6,463 nucleotides of DNA from Chitinophaga pinensis (GTDB lineage: Bacteria > Bacteroidota > Bacteroidia > Chitinophagales > Chitinophagaceae): contig CAMCBE010000116.1 of assembly GCA_945872805.1 (NCBI GenBank), positions 1 through 6,463 of the forward strand, read 5' to 3'. Of the stretch, positions 1 through 6,307 are shown piece after piece. The notes below the pieces were generated by a model. That model did no database searches. It was not told the origin of the DNA and saw only the letters and a program-made list of their open reading frames with translations. Position numbers and translations under genes: made by a program. Position 1 is the first letter of the stretch. Each line of letters starts with the position of its first letter.

Positions 1-9
1 GTTTACTTC

Positions 10-948
10 ATGAAATTTAATAAGTCTGTTCTTTTGTCACTTTTTATTTTTTTTGCTTCATTTGTTGAGGTTCCGGTTGTTTATTCACAAGAAGTGAATG
101 CAAAAGTCACTCTTGTTTATAATCAAATTGGAAGTACGGTAGATAAAAAAGTATTTCAGACATTACAGACTTCGCTCATTAATTTTATCAATAAGCGGAA
201 ATGGACTGGAGATGTGTTCGACATGAATGAACGAATTGAATGTAGCTTCCTATTAAATCTACAATCTATTGTTGAGCCTAACGTATATAAGGGCACACTC
301 ACTGTTCAAGCCGGAAGGCCTATTTTTAAGACCAATTATTTATCTCCATTGGTTAACTATATTGATAATGAAATTTCATTTCGGTATGTAGAATTTCAGC
401 CAATTGAATTTAATGAGAGTAGAATATCAGGAACCGAGCCATTGTCGGCAAACCTTGCTGCTGTTTTTGCATATTATATTAATATCATACTCGGATTAGA
501 TTATGATTCATTCTCTCCACGGGGAGGTGATCCTTTCTTTCAAAAGGCAAATGTAATTGTGAGCGGTGCTCCTGATGGGCGTTCAATATCTGGATGGAAA
601 CCATTTGACGGACAACGCAATCGGTATTGGCTTTCTGAGAATTTGCAAAATAGTCGTTATGCACTAGCACATGATGCCATTTACACCTATTATCGCCAGG
701 GCATGGACAACATGATTGAAAATGAAAGCGAGGCACGTGAGCAAATGTTGAATTCATTTTCAATGTTGAATACACTGAACTCAGAAACACCTAATCTAAT
801 GATAACCTCATTTTTCTTTCAAGGCAAAACGGATGAGATTATCAAGCTTTTTAAAAAAGGGACTCTGCAGGAAAAAGTAAGAGCTCAAGAGCTTTGCACA
901 AAGCTAGATATTTCAAATGCCTCAAAGTATAAACAAGAATTGAAATGA
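10..948 (+). CDS. porD: PorD-like (DUF4835) type IX secretion system protein
   Basis: A 312-residue protein of the DUF4835 family, which current annotation calls PorD, a component needed for type IX secretion in Bacteroidota; its molecular role is poorly defined. Residues 1-26 form a signal peptide: basic MKFNK, a hydrophobic core (VLLSLFIFFASF), then a probable cut near VYS/QEV, so the mature protein should be periplasmic. After the cut comes the family pattern of a short beta strand (KVTLVYNQI), a helix (VFQTLQTSLINFINKRKW) and the ERIECSFLLNL strand. The mid-region keeps the family's YYINIILGLDYDSFSPRGGDP stretch (about residues 155-175) and the GWKPFDGQRNRYWL segment (about 196-209). Length is normal for the family. 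The ATG sits in an ATGA context in which a preceding frame ends (TTTACTTCATGA), suggesting translational coupling to an unseen upstream gene. The stop overlaps the next start by 4 nt. Family assignment is firm; function is by family. Confidence 0.85.
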   Translation: MKFNKSVLLSLFIFFASFVEVPVVYSQEVNAKVTLVYNQIGSTVDKKVFQTLQTSLINFINKRKWTGDVFDMNERIECSFLLNLQSIVEPNVYKGTLTVQAGRPIFKTNYLSPLVNYIDNEISFRYVEFQPIEFNESRISGTEPLSANLAAVFAYYINIILGLDYDSFSPRGGDPFFQKANVIVSGAPDGRSISGWKPFDGQRNRYWLSENLQNSRYALAHDAIYTYYRQGMDNMIENESEAREQMLNSFSMLNTLNSETPNLMITSFFFQGKTDEIIKLFKKGTLQEKVRAQELCTKLDISNASKYKQELK

Positions 949-1316
949 GATTTGCAATATTTTCAATAGTTGTAATCTTGATATTGTATTCCTGTTCTCT
1001 TGGTGATGAAAGTATTCCTAAGGAGGTTATAAAAATAAATCCGATGGCTGATATCTTACTGGATATAGCAGTTGCAGAATCCTATACAGAATCATATATA
1101 TTAAAGGACTCTACATTGAATAATGATTCTGTCTACAAAAGTGAAATCAGTAAAGTCTTGCAGCTGCACAATACAGATCCTACTGTTTTTTCAAAAAGTT
1201 ATTCCTTCTATACAGAACATCCAACCCTCTTTAAAATTGTAGTGGATTCTACGCATGATAGAGCTGTTAGAAAAAAAGAGAGGGTTTATTCAAACGCAAA
1301 ATCGCATTTCAAGTAA
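945..1316 (+). CDS. DUF4296 family lipoprotein
   Basis: A 123-residue predicted lipoprotein. The N-terminus is a hydrophobic helix (residues 3-14) ending in a lipobox-like LYSC, with Cys17 as the acylation site; the mature protein would begin CSLGDE. Around residue 34 is the DUF4296 signature, NPMADILLDIAVAES, followed by a helical region with short charged repeats (LKDSTLNNDSVYKSEISKVL) and a basic, lysine-rich C-terminus. DUF4296 proteins are small Bacteroidota lipoproteins of unknown function. The start overlaps the stop of the porD-like gene as ATGA, so the two are probably translationally coupled. An internal ATG at 1044 (Met34) follows an AGGAGG at 1021-1026, but starting there would remove the lipobox and lies too far from that motif, so the 945 start is preferred. 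No neighbour tells what it does. Confidence 0.75.
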   Translation: MRFAIFSIVVILILYSCSLGDESIPKEVIKINPMADILLDIAVAESYTESYILKDSTLNNDSVYKSEISKVLQLHNTDPTVFSKSYSFYTEHPTLFKIVVDSTHDRAVRKKERVYSNAKSHFK

Positions 1317-1326
1317 AATCTTACCT

Positions 1327-2076
1327 ATGTTTTTTACCAAGGATGACCTAAAACTTGCCTATGGTGTAGATCTAGATATCGCAGAGGCTTATGTAAATAG
1401 ACCTGTTCCAACCGAAAATTTATATTGGAAAAATCGTTCGATTTATATCCCCCCTGCTCCAGGATATTTTTTTATGCCGATCTATTCAGATATTCTTCTG
1501 CGGTGTGGTGCAGAAAAAGCATTCATACTCAGTGATGTTTTTTTCAAGTTAAATGAATCCATTCTACACTCTGCTGCATTACTAGAACACAAGGAAATAG
1601 ATTGGTCTACTCATATTTTTCAAAGTATACATCACGCCAGTCCAAGGGTGACTAGGCCAATCTTGTTTTCTGAAATTAGCGAATACCTTTCCCAACCCGT
1701 GTTGAGAAAACAAGGCAATTCATTACTAGGTACCCGTTTCCCTTCTTTAAATCGAGCCGATAGCTATTTGCTTTCGATAGCTAGCATCCCGTCTGAACAT
1801 TTTGATGAGGCTAAAGCCATTCAGGCATGGTACGCATTAATGACATACTTTCTGATTCAGGATGATTTAGCAGACATAAAAGATGATTTAAGGAAAAACG
1901 AGGAAAATGTTCTAATCGATGCTGGAATGGATGATGCTGGACTTCAACTCATTACAGAAATGATTGATCAGAGCCATGACTCCTTACTCTCTATCAACCC
2001 AATCTTATCTAATCGAATTGATTATAAACGAAAAATGATGGACCTAAAAGAAATTATTCGGTCCATCATCTCCTGA
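1327..2076 (+). CDS. uncharacterised 249-residue protein in porD/DUF4296 run
   Basis: I do not recognise this family. The reading frame is open from an ATG at 1255, but that start would overlap the lipoprotein gene by 62 nt. The ATG at 1327, 10 nt after the lipoprotein stop, begins a better-looking protein (MFFTKDDLKLAYG) of 249 residues and is preferred. There is no signal peptide or membrane segment, so it is probably cytoplasmic. Residues 1-60 are mixed, with a proline/aromatic patch (IYIPPAPGYFFMPIY, about 40-54). Residues 61-125 look helical and include HIFQSIHHASPR. From about 157 to the end the protein looks entirely helical and charged (QAWYALMTYFLIQDDLADIK), ending in a basic-acidic tail. 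Its position makes it the third gene of the apparent porD-like operon. The last codons double as the stem of a terminator-like hairpin that reads on the other strand. Function unknown; the CDS itself is well supported by length and spacing. Confidence 0.75.
   Translation: MFFTKDDLKLAYGVDLDIAEAYVNRPVPTENLYWKNRSIYIPPAPGYFFMPIYSDILLRCGAEKAFILSDVFFKLNESILHSAALLEHKEIDWSTHIFQSIHHASPRVTRPILFSEISEYLSQPVLRKQGNSLLGTRFPSLNRADSYLLSIASIPSEHFDEAKAIQAWYALMTYFLIQDDLADIKDDLRKNEENVLIDAGMDDAGLQLITEMIDQSHDSLLSINPILSNRIDYKRKMMDLKEIIRSIIS
2031..2069 (-). terminator. intrinsic terminator of ssb, inside the convergent gene
   Basis: A perfect 10-bp inverted repeat, ATGATGGACC at 2035-2044 and GGTCCATCAT at 2060-2069, has a 15-nt loop. 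Read on the minus strand, the second arm runs straight into TTTT, then CGTTTATAAT, which is the usual layout of a Rho-independent terminator. It starts 31 nt past the ssb stop codon. Read on the plus strand, the stem is followed by CTCCTGAC with no T run, so the orientation favours ssb. The whole element lies in the last 15 codons of the convergent 249-residue gene. Confidence 0.6.
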
Positions 2077-2092
2077 CAATACTGCCCTAAAA

Positions 2093-2108
2093 CTTTTTAA
2101 TTAAAAAG
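2093..2108. repeat. 16-bp perfect palindrome over the ssb stop codon
   Basis: CTTTTTAATTAAAAAG is self-complementary and spans the ssb stop (TAA on the minus strand, 2101-2103) and the 24-nt gap to the convergent gene. It provides a T5 run in each direction and might help end transcription both ways, but it has almost no G/C and no real loop, so a stable hairpin is doubtful. Coincidence in AT-rich DNA is a fair alternative. Confidence 0.35.
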
Positions 2109-2508
2109 GCAAGTCGTCAGCAGTGCCTCCGGAAATGGCTCCTAGGTTTTCCGAACTAACATTAGTTTCACCACCTCCTTCGTCATTTCGACTAGAGCCT
2201 CCCAAGAGTTGTACGCTTAGGATACGTAGGGTTAGTGAAGTTCCTGTAGTGCCATCGTTTTTTGTGTACGATCGCATATCTGGATTTCCTTCTGCATACA
2301 CTAGCTGACCTTTTTTCAAATAAGGTGCGACGGCCGTGCGGTCAGTCCAATAGGCACATTCAACCCAAATTGTCTTTTCTTTTTGAACACCTGAAGCGTC
2401 TTTGTATTTCTCCGAATGGGCCACACTGAAGTTGATCACATTTTTCCCGTTCACTACATTCGTTACACAATCTTTGCCTAGATGTCCGATTACCTGAAGT
2501 TTCAACAT
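2101..2508 (-). CDS. ssb: single-stranded DNA-binding protein, short form
   Basis: A 135-residue SSB that coats single-stranded DNA during replication, repair and recombination and recruits partner enzymes through its tail. Residues 1-103 form the OB fold: the first strand with GHLGKD (8-13), NVINFSVAHSEKYKD (23-37), IWVECAYW (47-54), the APYLKKGQLVYAEG hairpin (61-74) and the closing strand SLTLRILSVQLLGG. Residues 104-130 are a short Gly/Ser/Asn-rich linker. The last five residues are the classic acidic tip DDLPF, which binds partner proteins in bacterial SSBs. It is shorter than E. coli SSB (178 residues) because the linker is short. The opening MLKLQVIGHLGKDCVTNVVNG differs from the more usual INKVILVGNLGKDPE form, suggesting the second SSB paralogue seen in many Bacteroidota. 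It is transcribed alone, opposite to both neighbours. The start follows an A/T-rich stretch (AAAATAAATTAT) with no Shine-Dalgarno. Confidence 0.92.
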   Translation of the reverse strand: MLKLQVIGHLGKDCVTNVVNGKNVINFSVAHSEKYKDASGVQKEKTIWVECAYWTDRTAVAPYLKKGQLVYAEGNPDMRSYTKNDGTTGTSLTLRILSVQLLGGSSRNDEGGGETNVSSENLGAISGGTADDLPF

Positions 2509-2660
2509 ATAATTTATTTTAATGGTGCAATTTCCATCAAAGTAAAGCTAAACCAAAGATGAAAAGGCATTCTGCGAAGGAGAGTTTTCCACGTATTTGT
2601 CAGTAAAATACTCTTGTTGAATGATTTTGGGGGGTGATGTAAAAATCAGGTATTTCAGTT

Positions 2661-2668
2661 TATTTTTG
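2661..2668 (+). promoter_or_regulatory. candidate -7 element (TAnnTTTG) just before the Ldh_2 gene
   Basis: TATTTTTG matches the Bacteroidota -7 consensus TAnnTTTG exactly and ends 4 nt before the ATG at 2673. The partner TTTG nearest upstream is at 2626-2629, 31 nt away, longer than the usual 17-23 nt, so the -33 part is missing or poor. If used, transcription would begin at or within a base or two of the start codon, giving a leaderless mRNA. The rest of 2509-2672 shows a G6 run at 2629-2634 and no clear hairpin or convincing ssb promoter. Confidence 0.3.
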
Positions 2669-2672
2669 TCCC

Positions 2673-3749
2673 ATGATAATAAATATAGATCAGGCAAAAC
2701 TCTTTGAGATTGTTGAACAGGTATTTCTTGGTATGGATTGTTCAACTGATCATGCTCGTATAGCGGCCCATTCATTGGTTTCTGCTGATTTAAGAGGGAT
2801 TGATTCCCATGGTGTCGCAAGACTTTCGGGTTATGTTCGTCTCTGGGAGGCTAAGCGAATTAATGCAAGGCCAAACATTCAAATAGTGCATGAAACGCCA
2901 TCCACAGCTGTTGTAGATGGCGATAGCGGTCTTGGATTAGTAGTTGCACCATTCGCTATGGAGGTTGCCATTAAGAAGGCGGAACAGGTTGGAACAGGTT
3001 GGGTTAGTGTAAGGCACAGTAATCATTTTGGTATTGCGGCTAGCCATGCAATGATGGCATTGAAAAAGGACATGATTGGAATAGTGATGACTAATGCTAG
3101 TGCATTAGTAGCGCCTACTTATTCAAAAGAAAGGATGCTTGGAACCAATCCAATTTGCGTTGCCATACCTGCTGGTAACGAATCTCCCTTTGTGGCAGAT
3201 ATGGCAACAACAACTGCAGCAAATGGTAAGCTTGAAATATTGCAGCGAAAAGGTACCCCAGCACCAACAGGTTGGATTCAGGATAGTCTTGGAGATTCTA
3301 CGTTGGATGCGCATGCTTTAAAAAATGGTGGTGCATTATTACCCCTCGGAGGTGATCGAGAGCATGGTAGTCATAAAGGATATGCCTTAGGCTCTATAGT
3401 AGATATATTCTCAGGAGTACTCAGTGGCGCCAATTTCGGACCTTGGGTGCCTCCTTTCCCATCCTATGTGCCAATGCCAGAAAATCAGCCAGGTCTTGGT
3501 TTGGGTCATTTTCTCGGAGCTATGCGAATTGATGCATTTAGGAGTGCGGAGGAGTTTAAGCGCGATATGGATTTATGGATACGACGATTTAAATCTGCAG
3601 AACCAATAACAGAAGATCAGCCTGTTATAATTCCCGGTGAGCCTGAAAGGGAAACACAGGCCTTTAGAATGGAAAATGGGATACCATTATTAGAAGTTGT
3701 TTGGAATGATATTGTACAAACAGCAGAAAAATTCAAGATCAAACTTTAA
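2673..3749 (+). CDS. Ldh_2 family NAD(P)-dependent oxidoreductase
   Basis: A 358-residue member of the malate/L-lactate/ureidoglycolate dehydrogenase family (Ldh_2), cytoplasmic enzymes with an unusual, non-Rossmann NAD(P) fold. Visible family motifs in order: ADLRGIDSHGVARL (38-51), whose SHG histidine (His46) is conserved and thought catalytic; VVDGDSGLG (80-88); VRHSNHFG (113-120); MLGTNP (155-160); ADMATTTAANGK (175-186); ALLPLGG (221-227); and GSHKGYAL (232-239). The C-terminal third carries the long loop and closing helix usual for the family. Length and start fit the family; the next Met is at residue 21, inside the first helix. Members act on malate, lactate, ureidoglycolate, 2,3-diketogulonate or cyclic imines such as piperideine-2-carboxylate, and I cannot tell the substrate from sequence alone. 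It lies 26 nt before lysC on the same strand, so the two are probably co-transcribed; a role near lysine or aspartate metabolism is only an inference from position. Confidence 0.9.
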   Translation: MIINIDQAKLFEIVEQVFLGMDCSTDHARIAAHSLVSADLRGIDSHGVARLSGYVRLWEAKRINARPNIQIVHETPSTAVVDGDSGLGLVVAPFAMEVAIKKAEQVGTGWVSVRHSNHFGIAASHAMMALKKDMIGIVMTNASALVAPTYSKERMLGTNPICVAIPAGNESPFVADMATTTAANGKLEILQRKGTPAPTGWIQDSLGDSTLDAHALKNGGALLPLGGDREHGSHKGYALGSIVDIFSGVLSGANFGPWVPPFPSYVPMPENQPGLGLGHFLGAMRIDAFRSAEEFKRDMDLWIRRFKSAEPITEDQPVIIPGEPERETQAFRMENGIPLLEVVWNDIVQTAEKFKIKL

Positions 3750-3775
3750 CTTTACACCTCGTAAAATATCGGCGT

Positions 3776-5098
3776 ATGAAAATTATGAAATTTGGGGGGA
3801 CTTCAGTTGGGAAGCCTGAGAGAATGCATCAAGTAAAAGATCTTATCACAAAAGATAGCGAAGAAAAAATTGTTGTGTTGAGCGCGTTAAGTGGTACAAC
3901 AAATGCATTGGTTGGTATTGGTGATGCAATGGCTTCCGGAAATAAGCCTAAGGCCAAAGAGTTGATAGATCAACTGTCTGACCATTATGATCGGTTTATT
4001 AACGATTTATTGAATAAAGAGGAAATGTGTGAAAAAGCTAAGAAAGTAATTCACGAGCATTTTGATTTTTTAAACATCATACTTAAGATATCGTTCAACG
4101 ATGCGCTAAATAAAGATATTCTTGCGCAAGGCGAACTTATGAGTACGAAATTATTTAGCTTGTATCTTGAAGAAATTGGGGTTAATCATGTTCTCCTTCC
4201 AGCATTAGATTTCATGGCCATTGATTCAAATGATGAGCCTCAGGTATTGTCTATAAGGGAGAAATTAGCTAAAACCTTAGATGCTCATCGTGGGAGTACG
4301 CTTTTTATAACACAGGGGTATATTTGTAGAAATGCAAAGGGCGAGGTTGATAATTTAAAGCGTGGGGGAAGTGATTATTCAGCATCGTTAATCGCCGCAG
4401 CTGCCAACGCAAGTGTATGTGAAATCTGGACCGATATCGACGGGATGCATAATAATGATCCTCGCATAGTAAAATCAACACGTGCAATAGAGCGATTAAG
4501 TTTCGATGAAGCCGCAGAGCTTGCTTACTTTGGGGCAAAAATTTTACACCCTGCTTCTATTTGGCCTGCACAACAATTCAATATTCCAGTTAAATTATTA
4601 AATACAATGGAGCCTGATGCAAAGGGGACTCTTATTGTTAAGGATGCTGACTCTATTGGGGTAAAAGCGGTTGCTGCCAAAGATGGTATCGTAATGGTTA
4701 AGATAAAGAGCAGTAGAATGTTGCTCGCTTATGGTTTTTTGAGAAAGATTTTTGAAGTTTTTGAAAAATACAAAACTTCTATTGATATGATTACGACATC
4801 AGAAGTGGCTGTTTCTGTAACCATAGACAGTGTCCTTCATCTTGATGAGATTTCAAAAGAGCTTGCTCCACTTGGGGAGCTTGAAATCATACGTGATCAA
4901 ACTATTGTTTCTGTTGTAGGGAACAAGTTGACTCAGCAAGACGGCTTGCTTACTAAATTGTTTGATTCTTTAACCTCTGTCCATATCAATATGGTAAGTT
5001 ATGGAGGTAGTGCCCATAATGTATCCATTTTAGTTTCTACAGAGCAAAGGAATGAAACCCTTCAGTTACTTAACAAAGGAATTTTTGGACTAGATTAA
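3776..5098 (+). CDS. lysC: aspartate kinase, monofunctional, LysC type
   Basis: A 440-residue aspartokinase, which phosphorylates L-aspartate with ATP to give aspartyl-4-phosphate, the first step to lysine, threonine and methionine. The catalytic amino-acid-kinase domain covers about 1-285: KFGGTSVG (5-12), VVLSALSGTTN (33-43), AQGELMSTKL (117-126), LKRGGSDYSASLIAAA (194-209), EIWTDIDGMHNNDPR (216-230) and FDEAAELAYFGAKILHPA (243-260). Two ACT domains follow (about 300-365 and 375-440). There is no homoserine dehydrogenase fused to the C-terminus. The first ACT domain has SSRMLLAYGFLRKIF (312-326) and SIDMITTSEVAVSVTID (335-351), close to the lysine-binding segments of E. coli LysC as I recall them, so feedback inhibition by lysine is likely. 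The start MKIMKFGG is as short as the family allows; Met4 is a less likely alternative. No leader long enough for a lysine riboswitch precedes it. It probably shares a transcript with the Ldh_2 gene, and it converges on queA. Confidence 0.95.
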   Translation: MKIMKFGGTSVGKPERMHQVKDLITKDSEEKIVVLSALSGTTNALVGIGDAMASGNKPKAKELIDQLSDHYDRFINDLLNKEEMCEKAKKVIHEHFDFLNIILKISFNDALNKDILAQGELMSTKLFSLYLEEIGVNHVLLPALDFMAIDSNDEPQVLSIREKLAKTLDAHRGSTLFITQGYICRNAKGEVDNLKRGGSDYSASLIAAAANASVCEIWTDIDGMHNNDPRIVKSTRAIERLSFDEAAELAYFGAKILHPASIWPAQQFNIPVKLLNTMEPDAKGTLIVKDADSIGVKAVAAKDGIVMVKIKSSRMLLAYGFLRKIFEVFEKYKTSIDMITTSEVAVSVTIDSVLHLDEISKELAPLGELEIIRDQTIVSVVGNKLTQQDGLLTKLFDSLTSVHINMVSYGGSAHNVSILVSTEQRNETLQLLNKGIFGLD

Positions 5099-5112
5099 AG
5101 CTAGGAATGAAA

Positions 5113-6162
5113 TCAAATAATCAGCATGGCATCGCCATAGCTGAAGAATCTGTATTTGTCTTTAATAGCCTTTTTATAGGCTTCCATAGTCAACTCATAT
5201 CCAGCAAATGCGCAGGCCATTATTAACAAGCTTGTCTTTGGTAAATGAAAGTTTGTTATCAGTGAATCACATATAGAAAATTCATGAGGCGGATGGATGA
5301 AAACGTTTGTCCATCCTTCTGAAGGTTTTAACATTTTGTCTGCGGTAAATGTGCTTTCTAATGCACGCATAGTTGTTGTTCCAACAGAGCAGATTCTATG
5401 TCCTTCAGATTTTGCTTTATTGACAATTCTACATGCATTTTCATCCACCTGGTAGTATTCCGCTTCCATTTTGTGTTTGCTGAGGTCTTCTACTTCGATT
5501 GTTCGGAATGTACCTAATCCTGTATGCAATGTTGTTTCAGCAAAACGGATACCTTGTATTTCAAGTCTTTTGATTAGCTCAATAGAAAAATGAAGTCCAG
5601 CTGTAGGCGCTGCAACAGCACCTTCATGCTTTGCGAATACAGTTTGATAGCGTTCTTTGTCTAGTTCATCTGGCTTACGCTTGATGTATTTTGGTAATGG
5701 AGTTTCTCCAAGTGCATGAAGGATTAGTTTAAATTCTTCATCAGAACCTTCAAATAGAAAACGTATTGTTCTGCCACGAGATGTAGTATTATCAATTACT
5801 TCTGCAATTAGCTCGTCAGCTTCACCAAAATACAGTTTATTTCCTACACGAATCTTTCTTGCGGGATCAACAATGACATCCCAAAGTCTGTTCTGTTTGT
5901 TTAGTTCTCTTAGTAAGAAAACTTCTATTTTCGCTCCTGTTTTTTCTTTTCTACCGTACATTCTTGCAGGGAATACTTTTGTATTGTTCACTACAAACAC
6001 ATCCCTCTCTTCGAAATAGTCTAAGACATCACGAAAGGTTTTATTCTCGATGAGTCCAGTATCTTTATGCACGACCATAAGTCTAGAATCTTCTCTACGT
6101 TTTGTTGGAGTTTGTGCGATGAGGTTGAGCGGGAAATCAAATCTAAATTGGGATAATTTCAT
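5113..6162 (-). CDS. queA: S-adenosylmethionine:tRNA ribosyltransferase-isomerase
   Basis: A 349-residue QueA, which moves and isomerises the ribosyl group of S-adenosylmethionine onto preQ1-modified tRNA (position 34 of GUN anticodons) to make epoxyqueuosine. Family motifs seen in order: LIAQTP (14-19), DSRLMVV (25-31), [11 protein letters not shown] (58-68), LPKYIKR (156-162), [20 protein letters not shown] (170-189) then [13 protein letters not shown] (212-220), HKMEAEYY (230-237), [10 protein letters not shown] (261-270), [13 protein letters not shown] (303-315) and the closing [10 protein letters not shown] (339-348). Length matches the family norm. The frame stays open for 37 codons upstream to a TTG at 6273, but family proteins start at [11 protein letters not shown], the ATG at 6162 follows an A-rich stretch (CAAAATAGAAAAC), and the likely promoter's -7 box covers that TTG, so 6162 is chosen. 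It stands alone on its strand here, with its own promoter. Its stop lies 14 nt from that of lysC. Confidence 0.96.
   Translation of the reverse strand: MKLSQFRFDFPLNLIAQTPTKRREDSRLMVVHKDTGLIENKTFRDVLDYFEERDVFVVNNTKVFPARMYGRKEKTGAKIEVFLLRELNKQNRLWDVIVDPARKIRVGNKLYFGEADELIAEVIDNTTSRGRTIRFLFEGSDEEFKLILHALGETPLPKYIKRKPDELDKERYQTVFAKHEGAVAAPTAGLHFSIELIKRLEIQGIRFAETTLHTGLGTFRTIEVEDLSKHKMEAEYYQVDENACRIVNKAKSEGHRICSVGTTTMRALESTFTADKMLKPSEGWTNVFIHPPHEFSICDSLITNFHLPKTSLLIMACAFAGYELTMEAYKKAIKDKYRFFSYGDAMLII
5121..5144. terminator. stem-loop at the lysC/queA convergent ends
   Basis: TCAGC (5121-5125) pairs with GCTGA (5140-5144), and ATGGC (5126-5130) pairs with GCCAT (5134-5138) around an ATC loop, leaving one bulged A at 5139: ten pairs in all. 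It starts 22 nt past the lysC stop and overlaps the last codons of queA. On the minus strand it is followed by TTATTTGATTTC, moderately T-rich; on the plus strand no T run follows. It may end or protect either mRNA. The sequence also encodes the conserved SYGDAML of QueA, so chance is possible. Confidence 0.3.
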
Positions 6163-6222
6163 GTTTTCTATTTTGTTGCCTGAAAACAAATCCCGGTTCT
6201 CTATTAAAGAGTGTCCACGTAT

Positions 6223-6250
6223 CAAATCTGATCTTACGGTACCAGATTTG
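6223..6250 (-). promoter_or_regulatory. stem-loop in the queA leader
   Basis: On the queA strand CAAATCTG (6250-6243) and CAGATTTG (6230-6223) form a perfect 8-bp stem around a 12-nt loop, extendable by a G-U and a T-A pair. A third copy of the right-arm core, GATTTG, sits at 6192-6187, about 25 nt before the ATG, and could compete for the same left arm. On the plus strand the same stem is followed by TTTTT (6251-6255), so it also resembles a rightward terminator, though no rightward gene precedes it closely. It does not match the preQ1 riboswitch consensus I know. Confidence 0.35.
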
Positions 6251-6270
6251 TTTTTGGCATTTTGAAGTGG

Positions 6271-6299
6271 CAAAATTAATGAAAAAATCCCGTTTCAAA
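6271..6299 (-). promoter_or_regulatory. queA promoter, Bacteroidota sigma type
   Basis: On the minus strand, TTTG (6299-6296) is followed after 17 nt by TAATTTTG (6278-6271), an exact match to the TAnnTTTG -7 element with a -33 TTTG at the short end of the accepted spacing. Transcription would start near 6265-6268 and leave a leader of roughly 104 nt before queA. The -7 box overlaps the upstream TTG at 6273, arguing against a longer QueA. Confidence 0.6.
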
Positions 6300-6307
6300 G
6301 GTAGTTC

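Noticed and set aside
485..790. Minus-strand open frame of 101 codons opposite the porD-like gene.
   Set aside because: It is a shadow of a well-supported gene and has no recognisable domain.
1021..1046. Perfect AGGAGG followed by an in-frame ATG inside the lipoprotein gene.
   Set aside because: The spacing is 17 nt, the lipobox would be lost, and Shine-Dalgarno use is not seen elsewhere in the window.
1255..1326. A 24-codon N-terminal extension of the 249-residue protein.
   Set aside because: It would overlap the DUF4296 gene by 62 nt, and the extension (MIELLEKKRGFIQTQN) reads as an out-of-frame translation of the lipoprotein's C-terminal codons.
1849..1890. FLIQDDLADIKDD in the unrecognised protein resembles the second aspartate-rich motif of polyprenyl synthases.
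   Set aside because: No first DDxxxxD motif or other family blocks are present, and the protein is too short; a chance acidic helix is more likely.
2981..3002. Exact 10-bp tandem repeat GGAACAGGTT within the Ldh_2 gene, which might mark a duplication.
   Set aside because: Ten bases would shift the frame, yet the protein on both sides follows the family pattern without a gap; coincidence of codons EQVGTGW.
6223..6250. PreQ1 riboswitch before queA.
   Set aside because: The stem-loop lacks the preQ1-I loop and A-rich tail pattern, and no type II or III architecture could be recognised by eye.
6163..6273. A 37-residue N-terminal extension of QueA from a TTG start.
   Set aside because: QueA proteins begin at the [11 protein letters not shown] position, and the probable promoter overlaps the TTG.
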